The notes beneath the pieces were generated by a model. It was not told where the DNA came from. It made no database searches and saw only the letters and a list, made by a program, of their open reading frames with translations. The position numbers and the translations under genes were made by a program. Below, one piece after another: positions 35,857 to 45,773 of a stretch of DNA of 64,000 nt; positions within the stretch are counted from its first letter, which is position 1, and each line of letters starts with the position of its first letter. Source of the DNA: Streptomyces glomeratus (lineage in GTDB: Bacteria > Actinomycetota > Actinomycetes > Streptomycetales > Streptomycetaceae). The DNA is taken from assembly GCF_021462825.1 (NCBI RefSeq), contig NZ_JAKEEB010000006.1:186001-250000 (forward strand). The letters are read 5' to 3'.

Positions 35857-36510
35857 TCACCCGAGTGGGCCGAGTGACGTGGCCCACTTCACCACGGCGT
35901 CGGTGAGGATCTCCAGGGCCTGCTCCTGGCCGGGGTCCGCGCTCTTGGGGACGGCGAAACCGTGATCGGCGTTCGGCACCTCGACCAGGTCGTAGGGTCC
36001 CTGAGGGAACTCCTCCGGCCTTCCGAAGGGGTCCTTCCCGCCCTGGACGACGAGGGTGGGCAGGCCCGCGCCCAGCAGTTCGGCGGCGCGGGACTTCTCG
36101 GGGCGGCCCGGCGGGTGGAGCGGAAAGCCGAGCGCGAGGACGGCGACGGCGCCGAGCCCGGCGGCCGTACGGCAGGCGACCCGGGCCCCGGCGCTGCGCC
36201 CGCCGGCGATCACGGGCAGCCCGTCTCCCGCCAGGGCGGGCCACACCCCGCGCCAGCCGGCGTCCAGCGTCTTCGGCGCGGGCGCCACCTTCCTGCCGGC
36301 GACGCGCCAGGGCTGCTCGACGAGCGCGACGGTCACCCCGTGGGCGGGCAGGACCCGGGCCAGCGCCTGGAGGTCGCGTGCCTCGACGCCGCCGCCCGCG
36401 CCGTGGCCGAGGGCGAGCACCGGCGCGGCCTTGCGGGCCCGGTGCCAGGTGACACGGGCCGTACCGGCGTCGGTCTCCACGCTCTGTGTCGCATCCGTCA
36501 CGTCGTTCAC
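35857..36510 (-). CDS. alpha/beta-hydrolase family protein (KANL3/Tex30-like)
   Basis: A 217-residue alpha/beta hydrolase. The oxyanion region is ALGHGAGGG, the nucleophile elbow GGRSAGAR (about residue 104), [11 protein letters not shown] carries the Asp, and NADHGFAVP the His. Family members are broadly called dienelactone-hydrolase-like, and the substrate is unknown. Its stop lies five bases from the SigR promoter, so the two genes are tightly packed. The start is the ATG at 36510, in a normal position for the family. Confidence 0.82.
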   Translation of the reverse strand: MNDVTDATQSVETDAGTARVTWHRARKAAPVLALGHGAGGGVEARDLQALARVLPAHGVTVALVEQPWRVAGRKVAPAPKTLDAGWRGVWPALAGDGLPVIAGGRSAGARVACRTAAGLGAVAVLALGFPLHPPGRPEKSRAAELLGAGLPTLVVQGGKDPFGRPEEFPQGPYDLVEVPNADHGFAVPKSADPGQEQALEILTDAVVKWATSLGPLG

Positions 36511-36555
36511 CCTCGGCAGCCGGTCCTCGTAGGTCGTGTGCGCCCCTGGGGCGCG

Positions 36556-37371
36556 TCAGAAGAGTGTGCCCTCCTCGGGGGCCTCCAGCTCCTTCAGCAG
36601 CTCCGGGCCGTTGTTGCGGACGTTGCTGACCGCCGTGGACACCGGGTAGGCGCGCATCAGGCCGGCGGTCGGCGCCTGGAGCAGGGGGCGCAGGTCGTCG
36701 GGGTCGGTGCGGGCGGGGTCGAGCCAGGCGTCCCAGCGGTCCGGGGTGAGCATCAGGGGCATGCGCGGGTGGATGTCGGACAGGGAGCGCGGGCCCTCGG
36801 CGGGGCCGACGGCCAGCGGTGTCGTCTCCGCCTCCGTCGTGATCACCGAGCAGGTCACCCACCAGGCCCGGGGATGGTCGTCGGGCAGCGTCCGGTCGCG
36901 CCAGAACTCGTAGAGGCCGGCCATCGCGAACACCGAGCCGTCGGCGGGCAGCACGAAGTACGGCTGTTTGCGCGGCCGCTTCCTCCTGCCCTCGGCCTCC
37001 AGATCGCGCTCCTGTGTGCCGGTGACCCATTCGTAGTAGCCGTCGGCCGGGATGATGCAGCGCCGGGCGGCGAAGGCACGGCGGTACGACGGCTTCTCGT
37101 GCACCGTCTCGGCGCGCGCGTTGATCAGCCGCGCCGCGCCCTCGGGCGACTTGGCCCAGGACGGTACGAGCCCCCAGGTGAGCCTGCGCAGCTGGCGAAC
37201 CGGCCGTTTGTCGTCCGCGTCCTTCAGGGCACGGTCCAGGACCGCATACACCTGCTTGGTCGGGGCCACGTTGTAGTCGGGCGCCAGGGTCTCCTCCGGC
37301 TCCCACTTGGCAACCTCAAAGACTCCTGCGAGATCCTCGGGCCTGCGACTCGCTGCATACCGTCCGCACAT
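36556..37371 (-). CDS. SRAP (SOS response-associated peptidase, YedK/HMCES) protein
   Basis: A 271-residue SRAP protein. ATG 37371 places the catalytic Cys at position 2 (MCGRYAAS), which is required since it forms a thiazolidine bond with abasic sites in single-stranded [23 protein letters not shown] and HPRMPLML complete the active site. It protects abasic-site DNA during replication. It is divergent from the M50-like gene with 49 bases between the starts. No LexA box was found. Confidence 0.93.
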   Translation of the reverse strand: MCGRYAASRRPEDLAGVFEVAKWEPEETLAPDYNVAPTKQVYAVLDRALKDADDKRPVRQLRRLTWGLVPSWAKSPEGAARLINARAETVHEKPSYRRAFAARRCIIPADGYYEWVTGTQERDLEAEGRRKRPRKQPYFVLPADGSVFAMAGLYEFWRDRTLPDDHPRAWWVTCSVITTEAETTPLAVGPAEGPRSLSDIHPRMPLMLTPDRWDAWLDPARTDPDDLRPLLQAPTAGLMRAYPVSTAVSNVRNNGPELLKELEAPEEGTLF

Positions 37372-37420
37372 ACGTGCCACCCTGCCAGATCCGCCGACAC
37401 GCCAGGAGCTACTCACCGCA

Positions 37421-38152
37421 ATGGACAGCCTCGCCTCGACCTCGCTGACCTCGCTCGCCGGCCTCTGGGACCGGGTCTTCGGAAGTCAGCCCGATCCCGA
37501 CCTGTGGGTGGTGATCGCCACTCTCGTCGTGGCGCTCGCCGTGGTCGTCCCGAGGGGCGCCTGGCGGATAGCGCGCAACGCCGTCACCATCGCGCACGAG
37601 GGCGGCCACGGACTGGTCGCTCTGCTCACCGGCCGTACCCTGACCGGCATCCGGCTGCACTCCGACACCAGCGGCCTGACCGTCAGCCGCGGCAAGCCGT
37701 ACGGCCTGGGCATGATCCTCACCGCCGCGGCGGGCTACACCGCTCCCCCGCTGCTGGGCCTCGGCGGCGCGGCGCTGCTCGACGCCGGGCACATCACACT
37801 GCTGCTGTGGCTGGCCACCGCCCTGCTGCTGGCGATGCTGGTCATGATCCGCAACGCGTACGGGGCGCTGACCGTGGTCCTCACCGGCTCCATGTTCCTG
37901 CTGGTGTCGTGGCTGGCCGGTCCGCAGGTGCAGGCGGCGTTCGCGTACGCGGTGGTGTGGTTCCTGCTGGTCGGCGGCGTACGGCCGGCCTTCGAGCTCC
38001 AGGCCAAGCGGTCACGCGGAGGGGCCGGGGACTCGGACGCGGACCAGCTGTCGCGGCTCACGCATGTGCCGGCGGGGATGTGGCTCTTCCTGTTCCATGT
38101 GGTGTCGCTGTGCTCGCTGATGGGCGGCGCCCAGTGGCTGTTGCGCCTGTGA
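37421..38152 (+). CDS. M50-family-like membrane metalloprotease
   Basis: A 243-residue membrane protein with about six hydrophobic segments. HEGGH (about residues 65-69, HExxH type) lies at the start of one helix, as in M50B site-2-like proteases, and NAYGAL in a later helix may complete the zinc site. A cleavage target is unknown. ATG 37421 begins after GGAG; an earlier in-frame ATG at 37307 would overlap the divergent SRAP gene. Confidence 0.8.
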   Translation: MDSLASTSLTSLAGLWDRVFGSQPDPDLWVVIATLVVALAVVVPRGAWRIARNAVTIAHEGGHGLVALLTGRTLTGIRLHSDTSGLTVSRGKPYGLGMILTAAAGYTAPPLLGLGGAALLDAGHITLLLWLATALLLAMLVMIRNAYGALTVVLTGSMFLLVSWLAGPQVQAAFAYAVVWFLLVGGVRPAFELQAKRSRGGAGDSDADQLSRLTHVPAGMWLFLFHVVSLCSLMGGAQWLLRL

Positions 38153-38247
38153 CGGCCCGGGGCCGCCCTAGCAGACAATGGTTTCGTTCCGGTTTCGCCA
38201 CTTTTGATCAAGATCTACGGCCTGGGCCACGCACTACAGTGGGGCGC

Positions 38248-39564
38248 ATGACCGTGAACCCCGCACCCACCGCCCTCTGGCCCGCCCCGCACGCGAGCGG
38301 AGCCGTCGACGCGACGGTCCACGTGCCCGGGTCCAAGTCGGTCACCAACCGTGCCCTCGTCCTCGCCGCGCTCGCCTCCGAGCCGGGCTGGCTGCGCCGC
38401 CCCCTGCGCTCCCGCGACACCCTGCTGATGGCCGGTGCCCTGCGCGCGCTGGGCGTCGGCATCGAGGAGGGGGTCGGCCCCGACGGCTCCGGCGAGAGCT
38501 GGCGGGTGATCCCGGCCGCGCTGCACGGCCCGGCCACGGTCGACGTCGGCAACGCCGGCACCGTGATGCGCTTCCTGCCCCCGGTGGCCGCGCTCACCGA
38601 CGGCCCCGTGCGTTTCGACGGCGATCCCCGCTCCTACGAGCGCCCGCTGAGCGGCGTGATCGACGCCCTGCGCGTCCTGGGCGCCCGTATCGACGACGAC
38701 GGCCGCGGCGCCCTGCCGCTGACCGTGCACGGCGGCGGCGCGCTGGACGGCGGCCCGGTGTCCGTCGACGCGTCGTCCTCCTCCCAGTTCGTCAGCGCCC
38801 TGCTGCTGTCGGCCCCGCGCTTCAACCAGGGCGTCGAGGTCCGTCACACCGGCGCGACGCTGCCCTCCATGCCGCACATCCGTATGACCGTCGACATGCT
38901 GCGCGCTGTCGGCGCGCAGGTGGACACCCCGGAGTCGGGCGGTGAGCCGGGCGTCTGGCGGGTCACGCCGGGGGCCCTGCTCGGCCGGGACCTGACCGTC
39001 GAACCGGATCTCTCCAACGCCCAGCCGTTCCTCGCGGCCGCGCTGGTCACCGGCGGCAAGGTCGTCATCCCGGACTGGCCGGCCCGTACGACCCAGCCCG
39101 GCGACCGGCTGCGCGAGATCTTCACCGAGATGGGCGGTTCCTGCGAGCTGACCGAGCGCGGCCTGGAGTTCACCGGTTCGGGTGCCGTCCACGGCATCGA
39201 CGTGGACCTGGGTGAGGTCGGGGAGCTGACTCCGGGCATCGCAGCGGTCGCGGCCCTCGCGGACTCCCCGTCGACCCTGCGCGGGGTGGCCCATCTGCGG
39301 CTGCACGAGACGGACCGGCTGGCCGCGCTCACCAAGGAGATCAACGAGCTGGGCGGCGACGTCACGGAGACGGCCGACGGCCTGCACATCCGCCCGCGCC
39401 GCCTGCACGGCGGGGTCTTCCACACGTACGACGACCACCGCATGGCCACCGCGGGCGCGATCATCGGGCTCGCGGTCGACGGTGTGCAGATCGAGAACGT
39501 GGCGACGACGGCCAAGACGCTGCCGGACTTCCCCGAGCTGTGGACCGGGATGCTCGGGGACTGA
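38248..39564 (+). CDS. aroA: 3-phosphoshikimate 1-carboxyvinyltransferase (EPSP synthase)
   Basis: A 438-residue EPSP synthase joining PEP and shikimate-3-phosphate in the aromatic pathway. [18 protein letters not shown] (about residues 26-43) binds S3P. The PEP loop is GNAGTVMRF (about 95-103, with Ala in the usual Gly-Asn-Ala-Gly order), and [11 protein letters not shown] lies near the C-terminus. The ATG lies in a 95-base spacer after the M50 gene. rsgA follows 17 bases downstream, so the two are probably co-transcribed. Confidence 0.95.
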   Translation: MTVNPAPTALWPAPHASGAVDATVHVPGSKSVTNRALVLAALASEPGWLRRPLRSRDTLLMAGALRALGVGIEEGVGPDGSGESWRVIPAALHGPATVDVGNAGTVMRFLPPVAALTDGPVRFDGDPRSYERPLSGVIDALRVLGARIDDDGRGALPLTVHGGGALDGGPVSVDASSSSQFVSALLLSAPRFNQGVEVRHTGATLPSMPHIRMTVDMLRAVGAQVDTPESGGEPGVWRVTPGALLGRDLTVEPDLSNAQPFLAAALVTGGKVVIPDWPARTTQPGDRLREIFTEMGGSCELTERGLEFTGSGAVHGIDVDLGEVGELTPGIAAVAALADSPSTLRGVAHLRLHETDRLAALTKEINELGGDVTETADGLHIRPRRLHGGVFHTYDDHRMATAGAIIGLAVDGVQIENVATTAKTLPDFPELWTGMLGD

Positions 39565-39581
39565 CGGGCGGACCTGAGATC

Positions 39582-40592
39582 ATGCGCCGCTACGGCAAGC
39601 ACACCGACGAGGACGACATCCGCAGCCGCCCGAACCGCAAGGGCAACCGGCCGCGTACGAACATCCGGCCCAAGCACGAGGACGCGGCGGAGGGCCTGGT
39701 CCTCACCGTCGACCGCGGCCGGCTGACCTGCCTCGTCGACGGCCGTACGGTCATCGCCATGAAGGCCCGTGAACTGGGCCGCAAGGCGGCGGTGGTCGGC
39801 GACCGTGTCGCCCTCGTCGGCGATCTGTCCGGCACCAAGGACACCCTCGCCCGCATCGTCCGCATCGAGGAACGCGCGTCCGTGCTGCGCCGCACCGCGG
39901 ACGACGACGATCCGTACGAACGTGTGGTGGTCGCCAACGCCGACCAGCTGGCCATCGTCACCGCCCTCGCCAACCCGGAGCCACGCCCGCGCCTGATCGA
40001 CCGCTGTCTGGTCGCCGCGTACGACGGCGGCCTGGAGCCGCTGCTGGTGATGACCAAGTCCGACCTCGCCCCGCCCGACAAGCTCCTGGAGCTGTACGGG
40101 GCGCTGGACATCCCGTATGTCGTCACCAGCCGTGAGGAGCTGGAGCGCGGTGACGCGGCGGACCGGGTGCGCGAGCATCTGGACGGCAGGGTCACGGCGT
40201 TCGTCGGGCACTCCGGGGTGGGCAAGACGACGCTGGTCAACGCGTTGGTGCCGAAGGACCGGCGGCGCACGACGGGCCATGTCAACGCGGTGACCGGCCG
40301 TGGGCGGCACACCACCACGTCGGCGCTCGCGCTGCCGTTGCAGCACGCGGGCAGCTGGGTGATCGACACGCCCGGCGTGCGGTCCTTCGGGCTCGCACAC
40401 ATCGACCCTTCCCGCGTCATCCACGCCTTCCCGGACCTGGAGCCCGGCACCGAGGGCTGTCCGCGGGCGTGCAGCCACGACGAAAAGGACTGTGCGCTGG
40501 ACGCCTGGGTGGCCGAGGGACACGCGGACCCGGCGCGGCTGTACTCCCTGCGCCGGCTGCTGGCCACCCGCGAGCGGAGGGAAGGAGACTGA
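39582..40592 (+). CDS. rsgA: ribosome small-subunit GTPase RsgA
   Basis: A 336-residue circularly permuted GTPase that helps mature the 30S subunit. An N-terminal OB-like domain (about residues 35-115) precedes the G domain, with the G4 motif MTKSDL before the P-loop GHSGVGKTTL and the DTPGVR motif. The C-terminal zinc-binding pattern is CPRACSHDEKDC. The first 30 residues are basic. It follows aroA closely. Confidence 0.94.
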   Translation: MRRYGKHTDEDDIRSRPNRKGNRPRTNIRPKHEDAAEGLVLTVDRGRLTCLVDGRTVIAMKARELGRKAAVVGDRVALVGDLSGTKDTLARIVRIEERASVLRRTADDDDPYERVVVANADQLAIVTALANPEPRPRLIDRCLVAAYDGGLEPLLVMTKSDLAPPDKLLELYGALDIPYVVTSREELERGDAADRVREHLDGRVTAFVGHSGVGKTTLVNALVPKDRRRTTGHVNAVTGRGRHTTTSALALPLQHAGSWVIDTPGVRSFGLAHIDPSRVIHAFPDLEPGTEGCPRACSHDEKDCALDAWVAEGHADPARLYSLRRLLATRERREGD

Positions 40593-40696
40593 CCTCTGCC
40601 GTGTTTGCCTCCATGGCTCGCAGGTAATTGCTTACTCGCACCGGGCCTGATCCGACCAGACGAGGCAGTCGACGTGGGGACGCGGGAGGACGAGAC

Positions 40697-41020
40697 ATGG
40701 CGTGGCTGCTGGTCATCGTGGCCGGGCTTCTCGAGACCGGTTTCGCCGTCTGTCTCAAGCTCTCGCACGGTTTCACCAGGCTCTGGCCCACGATCGCTTT
40801 CTGCTGCTTCGCCCTCGGCAGTTTCGGTCTCCTCACCCTGTCCCTGAGAAAGCTGGACGTGGGTCCGGCCTACGCGGTGTGGACGGGGATCGGCGCGGCG
40901 GGAACGGCGATCTACGGCATGGTGTTCCTGGGCGACCTGGTCTCCACCTTGAAGATCGTCTCGATCACGCTGGTGATCGTGGGCGTGATCGGCCTGCAGC
41001 TTTCCGGCTCCGCGCACTGA
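40697..41020 (+). CDS. sugE: SMR-family small multidrug/guanidinium exporter (SugE/Gdx type)
   Basis: A 107-residue protein with four transmembrane helices. The active Glu lies in GLLETGFAVCLKLS (residue about 13), and AYAVWTGIGAAGTAIYGMVFLGD is the SugE-type signature; in other bacteria this clade exports guanidinium. GGGAGG precedes the ATG by eight bases. The 104-base leader has an AGGTAA/TTACT repeat near 40620-40635, but I could not fold a guanidine riboswitch in it. Confidence 0.9.
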   Translation: MAWLLVIVAGLLETGFAVCLKLSHGFTRLWPTIAFCCFALGSFGLLTLSLRKLDVGPAYAVWTGIGAAGTAIYGMVFLGDLVSTLKIVSITLVIVGVIGLQLSGSAH

Positions 41021-41062
41021 GGCGCGCGCCCCTCGACGCGGGGCCCCACACCGGCGGTCCCC

Positions 41063-41671
41063 TCACCGCACCGGCCGCGGCAGCGCTTGGCGCACCAGCT
41101 CCGCGACCCCGCCCTGCCCCGGCGGAGCCGCGACGCAGGACAGGGACAGCCGTACGACCAGTTCGCAGGCGCGGGCCAGTTCCACCGCCTCCGCCTTGGT
41201 CGCCCCGGCTCCGGTCACCGCCGCGACGGCGCGGTCGCGCACCAGGGACACCAGGTCCGCCGGGGACGGCAGCGGCCCGTCGGCCCGGCGCTGCGCGGGC
41301 ACCGCGGACGTGGACGGCACGGCGGCGAGCGTCGGCATGGGCAGCCGCTCGCTCCAGCAGCCGGTGAGCATGGCGCGGACGAGCGGGTTGCCGCGCGCGG
41401 CGGACGTCATCCACTCGGCGGTGGCGGCCAGCCGCTCCCGGGCGTCCGTGTGCGCGGCGAGGACCCGGTCGACACCGGCGAGATAGCCGTCCGCCTCCCG
41501 GCGCACCAGGGCCCGGGCCAGCCCCTCCTTGCTGCCGAACTCGTTGTACAGGGTCTGGCGCGAGACACCGGCCGCGGCGGCCACGTCCACCATGCGCACG
41601 GCGGACCACGAGCGACGCGCGAGCGCCTTATAGGCGGCGTCCAGTAGGGATTCCCGCGCTGCAGGCATCAT
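41063..41671 (-). CDS. TetR-family transcriptional regulator
   Basis: A 202-residue TetR regulator. The helix-turn-helix is MVDVAAAAGVSRQTLYNEFGSKEGLARAL (residues about 26-54), followed by a ligand/dimerisation domain with no assigned effector. ATG 41671 is chosen because GGGAGGCG lies just upstream. Its promoter contains a palindrome that is a likely autorepression site. It converges with sugE and may control it, but that is unproven. Confidence 0.88.
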   Translation of the reverse strand: MMPAARESLLDAAYKALARRSWSAVRMVDVAAAAGVSRQTLYNEFGSKEGLARALVRREADGYLAGVDRVLAAHTDARERLAATAEWMTSAARGNPLVRAMLTGCWSERLPMPTLAAVPSTSAVPAQRRADGPLPSPADLVSLVRDRAVAAVTGAGATKAEAVELARACELVVRLSLSCVAAPPGQGGVAELVRQALPRPVR

Positions 41672-41702
41672 CGCCTCCCTCGGGCCGGCGGCTCTGACGC
41701 AC

Positions 41703-41731
41703 AGATTTGACGCGCGTGTCAGCACTGTCAA
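41703..41731 (-). promoter_or_regulatory. promoter and operator of the TetR gene
   Basis: On the minus strand TTGACA (41726-41731), a 17-base spacer and AAATCT (41703-41708) make a good housekeeping promoter. The palindrome at 41707-41722 (TTGACGCG/CGTGTCAG) fills the spacer, so a bound TetR dimer would block it. Confidence 0.7.
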
Positions 41732-41901
41732 GGGTTCGCGACGGCACCGGCAGGCGCCCCCGGGCCGGCGCACGCCGTGATCACACCACGGCGCATGGTC
41801 GCCGCGGCGCGCGCGGCCGGGGACGGCGGTGGCCCCGGGGAGACCGTGAAGATCCCCGGGTCGTGTGGCCCTGTCCCGGAAGGGGCGGATACGGTTCGCT
41901 C

Positions 41902-42720
41902 ATGCCCGACTATCTCGATGACCTGCGACTCGCCCATGTGCTCGCGGACGCCGCGGATGCCGCGACCATGGCCCGGTTCAAGGCTCTCGACCTCAAGGTC
42001 GAGACCAAACCGGACATGACGCCGGTGAGCGAGGCCGACAAGGCCGCCGAGGAACTGATCCGCGGCCAGCTCCAGCGCGCCCGGCCGCGTGACGCGATCC
42101 TCGGCGAGGAGTACGGCATCGAGGGCACCGGGCCGCGCCGCTGGGTCGTCGACCCGATCGACGGCACCAAGAACTACGTGCGCGGAGTGCCCGTCTGGGC
42201 CACCCTGATCTCCCTGATGGAGGCGGGCCCGGGCGGAACCGGGAGCGGCGGAGGCTATCAGCCGGTCGTCGGTGTCGTCTCCGCGCCCGCGCTGGGCCGC
42301 CGCTGGTGGGCCGCGAAGGGGCACGGCGCGTTCACCGGCCGCAGCCTGGCCTCGGCCTCCCGGCTGCACGTCTCGCACGTCTCGAAGCTGTCCGACGCGT
42401 CCTTCGCGTACTCCTCCCTGTCCGGCTGGGAGGAGCAGGGACGGCTGAGCGGCTTCCTGGATCTGACCCGCGCCGTGTGGCGCACCCGGGGCTATGGCGA
42501 CTTCTGGCCGTACATGATGGTCGCCGAGGGCTCGGTGGACATCTGCGCCGAGCCCGAGCTGTCCCTGTGGGACATGGCGGCGAACGCGATCATCGTGACC
42601 GAGGCCGGCGGTTCCTTCACGGGGCTCGACGGCCGCCCGGGCCCGCACAGCGGCAATGCGGCCGCGTCGAACGGGCTGCTCCACGACACCCTGCTCGACT
42701 ACCTGAACGACCGGTACTAG
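41902..42720 (+). CDS. hisN: histidinol-phosphatase (inositol monophosphatase family)
   Basis: A 272-residue Mg2+-dependent phosphatase of the IMPase fold. [20 protein letters not shown] and SLWDMAAN (metal-binding Asp residues) are present. In S. coelicolor the orthologue (SCO5208) acts as the histidinol-phosphate phosphatase HisN, the last-but-one step of histidine synthesis. The ATG at 41902 is chosen; a TACGGT -10-like sequence lies only nine bases before it, so the mRNA may be nearly leaderless. Confidence 0.9.
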   Translation: MPDYLDDLRLAHVLADAADAATMARFKALDLKVETKPDMTPVSEADKAAEELIRGQLQRARPRDAILGEEYGIEGTGPRRWVVDPIDGTKNYVRGVPVWATLISLMEAGPGGTGSGGGYQPVVGVVSAPALGRRWWAAKGHGAFTGRSLASASRLHVSHVSKLSDASFAYSSLSGWEEQGRLSGFLDLTRAVWRTRGYGDFWPYMMVAEGSVDICAEPELSLWDMAANAIIVTEAGGSFTGLDGRPGPHSGNAAASNGLLHDTLLDYLNDRY

Positions 42721-42724
42721 ACAC

Positions 42725-42738
42725 CAGCGGTACCGCTG
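42725..42738. terminator. 14-bp palindrome after hisN
   Basis: CAGCGGTACCGCTG is a perfect palindrome starting five bases past the hisN stop. As a hairpin it would have a tight loop. The rest of this 205-base spacer up to the CBS gene is non-coding. Confidence 0.4.
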
Positions 42739-42925
42739 TGCACCGCGAGCGCCCCTGAACTCACGACGCGCGCCCTCTTGTTGACCCGCGCTTTGCCTGC
42801 GACTCTGGGAATCCCCCACTTGTGAATTTGTGAAGCGTTGAACAGGCGCCTCCGGCGGGCGGCATCCAGCGGATCCGGAGCCCTGAGCCAGCGCATCCCG
42901 GCGCGCATCCCAGGAGGTCCGCCCC

Positions 42926-43324
42926 ATGCTCGTCCGTGACGCCATGAGCACGATGGTCCTCACCATCGGCCCCGCACACACCCTCCGCCAGGCAGCAACC
43001 CTGATGTCCGCCCGCCGTGTCGGCGCGGCCGTGGTCCTCGATCCGGACGCCGGTGGTCTCGGCATCCTCACCGAGCGCGACATCCTGAACTCCGTCGGCC
43101 TCGGCCAGAATCCCGACACCGAGTGGGCCGGCGCCCACACCACCATGGACGTGGTGTTCGCCGCGCCCACCTGGACCCTCGAGGAGGCCGCGGGCGCCAT
43201 GGCCCACGGCGGCTTCCGGCATCTGGTCGTGCTCGACCGCGACGAACCGGTCGGGGTCGTCTCGGTCCGCGACATCATCCGCTGCTGGGCCCCTGCCCGG
43301 CGGGTCCCGGCCACGACCCACTAG
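42926..43324 (+). CDS. CBS-domain pair protein
   Basis: A 132-residue protein consisting of two CBS motifs (about residues 1-58 and 68-125), ending in VRDIIRCW. Such stand-alone pairs bind adenosine nucleotides as energy or redox sensors. The ATG follows AGGAGG by eight bases. No partner domain is fused, so the target is unknown. It converges with katA. Confidence 0.88.
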   Translation: MLVRDAMSTMVLTIGPAHTLRQAATLMSARRVGAAVVLDPDAGGLGILTERDILNSVGLGQNPDTEWAGAHTTMDVVFAAPTWTLEEAAGAMAHGGFRHLVVLDRDEPVGVVSVRDIIRCWAPARRVPATTH

Positions 43325-43338
43325 TTCCGCACGCGCGA

Positions 43339-43371
43339 ACGGGCCGGGACCCCTGAGGGATTCCGGCCCGT
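43339..43371. terminator. hairpin between the CBS gene and katA
   Basis: A 9-bp perfect stem (43339-43347 with 43363-43371) lies between the two convergent stops. It probably ends both transcripts. Confidence 0.75.
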
Positions 43372-43398
43372 CCCCTACGACAAGCGGTCCAACCCGGG

Positions 43399-44853
43399 TC
43401 AGCCGCGCAGGGCCTGGACCGCGGCCTCCAGGCGCTTGCCGAAGTCTCCGTCGGCCTGACGGAAGTTGTTGATCGCGCGCTCGGCGATGTCGTCGCGCGA
43501 GACCTTCGAGATGGCGCCCGCGAGGTTGGCGATCAGACGCTCCTTCTCGCCCTCGGACATCAGGCGGTACAGGTTGCCCGCCTGGACGAAGTCGTTGTCC
43601 TCGGCGTGGACCGGGGCCTCGTGGTTGCCGGTGGCGGCCGTGAAGCCGTTGAACGACTGCCACAGCGGACGGTCCGTCTGGAACGGGCCGCCGAAGCTGT
43701 TCGGCTCGTAGTTCTTCGCGCCCTTGTGGCGGCCGTCGTACAGGTAGCCGTCACGGGCGTTGGTGCGCGCCTCGGTGGCGTGCGGACGGTTCACCGGCAG
43801 GTGGTCGGCGTTGATGCCGACGCGGTAGCGGTGGGCGTCGCCGTAGGCGAAGAGGCGGCCCTGGAGCATCTTGTCCGGGGAGGGGCCGATGCCCGGCACG
43901 AAGTGCGCGGGGCTGAAGATCGACTGCTCGACCTCGGCGAAGATGTTCTCCGGGTTGCGGTTGAGCTCCAGCTTGCCGATCTCGATCGGCGGGTAGTCCT
44001 CGTGCGGCCAGACCTTGGTGAGGTCGAACGGGTTGAAGCGGTACGTCGCCGCGTCCGCCGCCGGCATGATCTGGACCTGCACGGTCCAGCTCGGGAACTC
44101 GCCGCGCTCGATGGCCTCGCGCAGGTCGCGCTGGTGGGAGTCGGGGTCCTCACCCGCGAGCTTGTTGGCTTCCTCGGTGGTGAGGTTCTTGATCCCCTGG
44201 TCGGTCTTGAAGTGGTACTTGACCCAGAAGACCTCGCCGGCCTCGTTGTTCCACTGGTAGGTGTGCGAGCCGTAGCCGTTCATGTGGCGGTACGACGCCG
44301 GGATGCCGCGGTCGCCGTGCAGCCAGGTCACCTGGTGGGTCGACTCGGGCGACAGGCCCCAGAAGTCCCAGACGTTGTCCGGCTCCTGCGAACCGGTGTA
44401 GGGGTCGCGCTTCTGGGTGTGGATGAAGTCGGGGAACTTGATGGCGTCCTTGATGAAGAACACCGGGGTGTTGTTGCCGACGAGGTCGTAGTTGCCCTCT
44501 TCGGTGTAGAACTTCAGCGCGAAGCCGCGCGGGTCACGGACGGCGTCCGCGGCACCCAGGTTGCCGGCCACGGTCGAGAAGCGCAGGAAGACCTCGGTCT
44601 GCTTGCCGACCTCGGACAGGAACTTGGCGCGCGTGTAGGGGGTGACGTCCGCGGTGATCGTGAAGGTGCCGTAGGCACCCGCGCCGCGGGCGTGCACCAC
44701 ACGCTCCGGGATGCGCTCCCGGTTGAAGTGGGCGAGCTTCTCCAGAAGAAGCTGGTCCTGGACGAGAACCGGGCCGCCGACGCCCGCGGTCTCGCTGTTC
44801 TGGTTGTCAGCTACCGGAGCACCGGCCTCCGTCGTAAGCGGTCCCTGCGTCAC
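43399..44853 (-). CDS. katA: monofunctional heme catalase
   Basis: A 484-residue clade-3-sized catalase. The catalytic His is in [13 protein letters not shown], the Asn in [11 protein letters not shown], and the proximal heme Tyr in [14 protein letters not shown]. It removes hydrogen peroxide in the cytosol. GTG 44853 follows GCAGGAGG and yields the usual N-terminus for Streptomyces CatA. It is divergent from catR, whose product should repress it until peroxide is sensed. Confidence 0.96.
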   Translation of the reverse strand: MTQGPLTTEAGAPVADNQNSETAGVGGPVLVQDQLLLEKLAHFNRERIPERVVHARGAGAYGTFTITADVTPYTRAKFLSEVGKQTEVFLRFSTVAGNLGAADAVRDPRGFALKFYTEEGNYDLVGNNTPVFFIKDAIKFPDFIHTQKRDPYTGSQEPDNVWDFWGLSPESTHQVTWLHGDRGIPASYRHMNGYGSHTYQWNNEAGEVFWVKYHFKTDQGIKNLTTEEANKLAGEDPDSHQRDLREAIERGEFPSWTVQVQIMPAADAATYRFNPFDLTKVWPHEDYPPIEIGKLELNRNPENIFAEVEQSIFSPAHFVPGIGPSPDKMLQGRLFAYGDAHRYRVGINADHLPVNRPHATEARTNARDGYLYDGRHKGAKNYEPNSFGGPFQTDRPLWQSFNGFTAATGNHEAPVHAEDNDFVQAGNLYRLMSEGEKERLIANLAGAISKVSRDDIAERAINNFRQADGDFGKRLEAAVQALRG

Positions 44854-44908
44854 TGCGCCTCCTGCGTCGTCGCTGACCAACCCTGTCACTTGGCCAAAGC
44901 CGACGTCG

Positions 44909-44936
44909 ATCCTACAATGGACAATGTCTAAGTCAA
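44909..44936 (-). promoter_or_regulatory. katA promoter with CatR operator
   Basis: On the minus strand TTGACT (44931-44936), a 16-base spacer and TAGGAT (44909-44914) form a promoter. Within it lies a Fur-family-like palindrome, ACAnTG-N2-CAnTGT (44914-44927). Bound CatR would cover the spacer and -10. Confidence 0.75.
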
Positions 44937-44996
44937 GTAAAGCTCCAAAGTCACACCTGTTCGGGATCTGTTCCCCTTGCTGTTAGGCTGGCCTGT

Positions 44997-45413
44997 ATGA
45001 GTGACCTGTTGGAACGGCTGCGCGGACGCGGATGGCGGATGACCGCGCAGCGGCGCGTCGTGGCCGAGGTCCTCGACGGCGAACACGTCCACCTGACGGC
45101 CGACGAGGTGCATGCCCGGGCCGTCGCCAGGCTGCCCGAGATCTCCCGGGCGACCGTCTACAACACGCTGGGTGAACTGGTGTCCCTCGGCGAGGTGCTC
45201 GAGGTCGCCACGGACAAGCGCGCCAAGCGGTACGACCCGAACGCCCACCGGCCCCATCACCACCTGGTCTGCGCCGGCTGCGGCGCGATCCGCGACGTCC
45301 ATCCGACGGGCGACCCGATGGCGGACCTTCCGTCCTCGGAGCGTTTCGGTTTCACGGTGTCGGACGTCGAGGTGACGTATCGCGGGCTGTGCCCGGACTG
45401 CGCGGCGGCCTGA
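44997..45413 (+). CDS. catR: Fur/PerR-family peroxide repressor CatR
   Basis: A 138-residue Fur-family regulator. The winged-helix DNA-binding half (residues 1-80) includes LPEISRATVYNTLGELVSLG. The metal sites are HRPHHHLVCAGCGAIRDV and CPDC near the end (two CxxC pairs for structural zinc). It represses katA, and probably itself, when reduced, as known for CatR of S. coelicolor. The gene is divergent from katA with a 143-base spacer. Confidence 0.94.
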   Translation: MSDLLERLRGRGWRMTAQRRVVAEVLDGEHVHLTADEVHARAVARLPEISRATVYNTLGELVSLGEVLEVATDKRAKRYDPNAHRPHHHLVCAGCGAIRDVHPTGDPMADLPSSERFGFTVSDVEVTYRGLCPDCAAA

Positions 45414-45427
45414 CCGCGGATCTTCCA

Positions 45428-45460
45428 CCGGCCCCGGCACTGCACAGGTGCCGGGGCCGG
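45428..45460 (+). terminator. catR terminator
   Basis: A perfect 13-bp stem (45428-45440 with 45448-45460) with a 7-base loop is followed two bases later by TTTT. This is the most canonical rho-independent terminator of the window. Confidence 0.93.
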
Positions 45461-45517
45461 CGTTTTCCCTGTGGACGACAACCGCCGGGACGGGCTGTCA
45501 CCGGGCGTGAACGCGCC

Positions 45518-45547
45518 AGGGCCGGAACCCTTTCGGATTCCGGCCCT
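45518..45547 (-). terminator. terminator of the first initiator tRNA gene
   Basis: A perfect 10-bp stem (45518-45527 with 45538-45547) begins ten bases past the 3' end of the tRNA on the minus strand. Confidence 0.8.
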
Positions 45548-45556
45548 GGACTTCAG

Positions 45557-45630
45557 TAGCGGGGACAGGATTTGAACCTGCGACCTCTGGGTTATGAGCC
45601 CAGCGAGCTACCGAGCTGCTCCACCCCGCG
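45557..45630 (-). tRNA. tRNA-fMet (CAT), copy 1
   Basis: The 74-nt minus-strand product begins CGCGGGG and has CAT in the anticodon loop. The anticodon stem ends in three G-C pairs (GGG-CTCATAA-CCC), and the first base C is unpaired with the opposing U, both marks of initiator tRNA. GGTTCAAATCC is the T-arm. CCA is not encoded. It is identical to the copy at 47876-47949. Confidence 0.95.
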
Positions 45631-45773
45631 TCGGTGAACGCAACGTTACGTCAACGGCGTGGACAGATGCAAATCACTTCCACCGGCCGCTCGGAGGCCG
45701 CCCCGTCACCGACCCGCGGGCGGGCCGGTGACGGGAGCCGGGGACCCCACCGCGGCCGCGCCACGGCGGAGCG

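Noticed and set aside
35962..38247. Long upstream extension of the aroA frame
   Set aside because: The frame runs antisense to the hydrolase and SRAP genes. The ATG at 38248 starts the conserved EPSP synthase fold.
40593..40696. Guanidine riboswitch upstream of sugE
   Set aside because: A CCAGACGAGG and a GGACGAGAC segment recall the guanidine-III core, but the expected stem and pseudoknot partners do not pair. A covariance-model search would decide.
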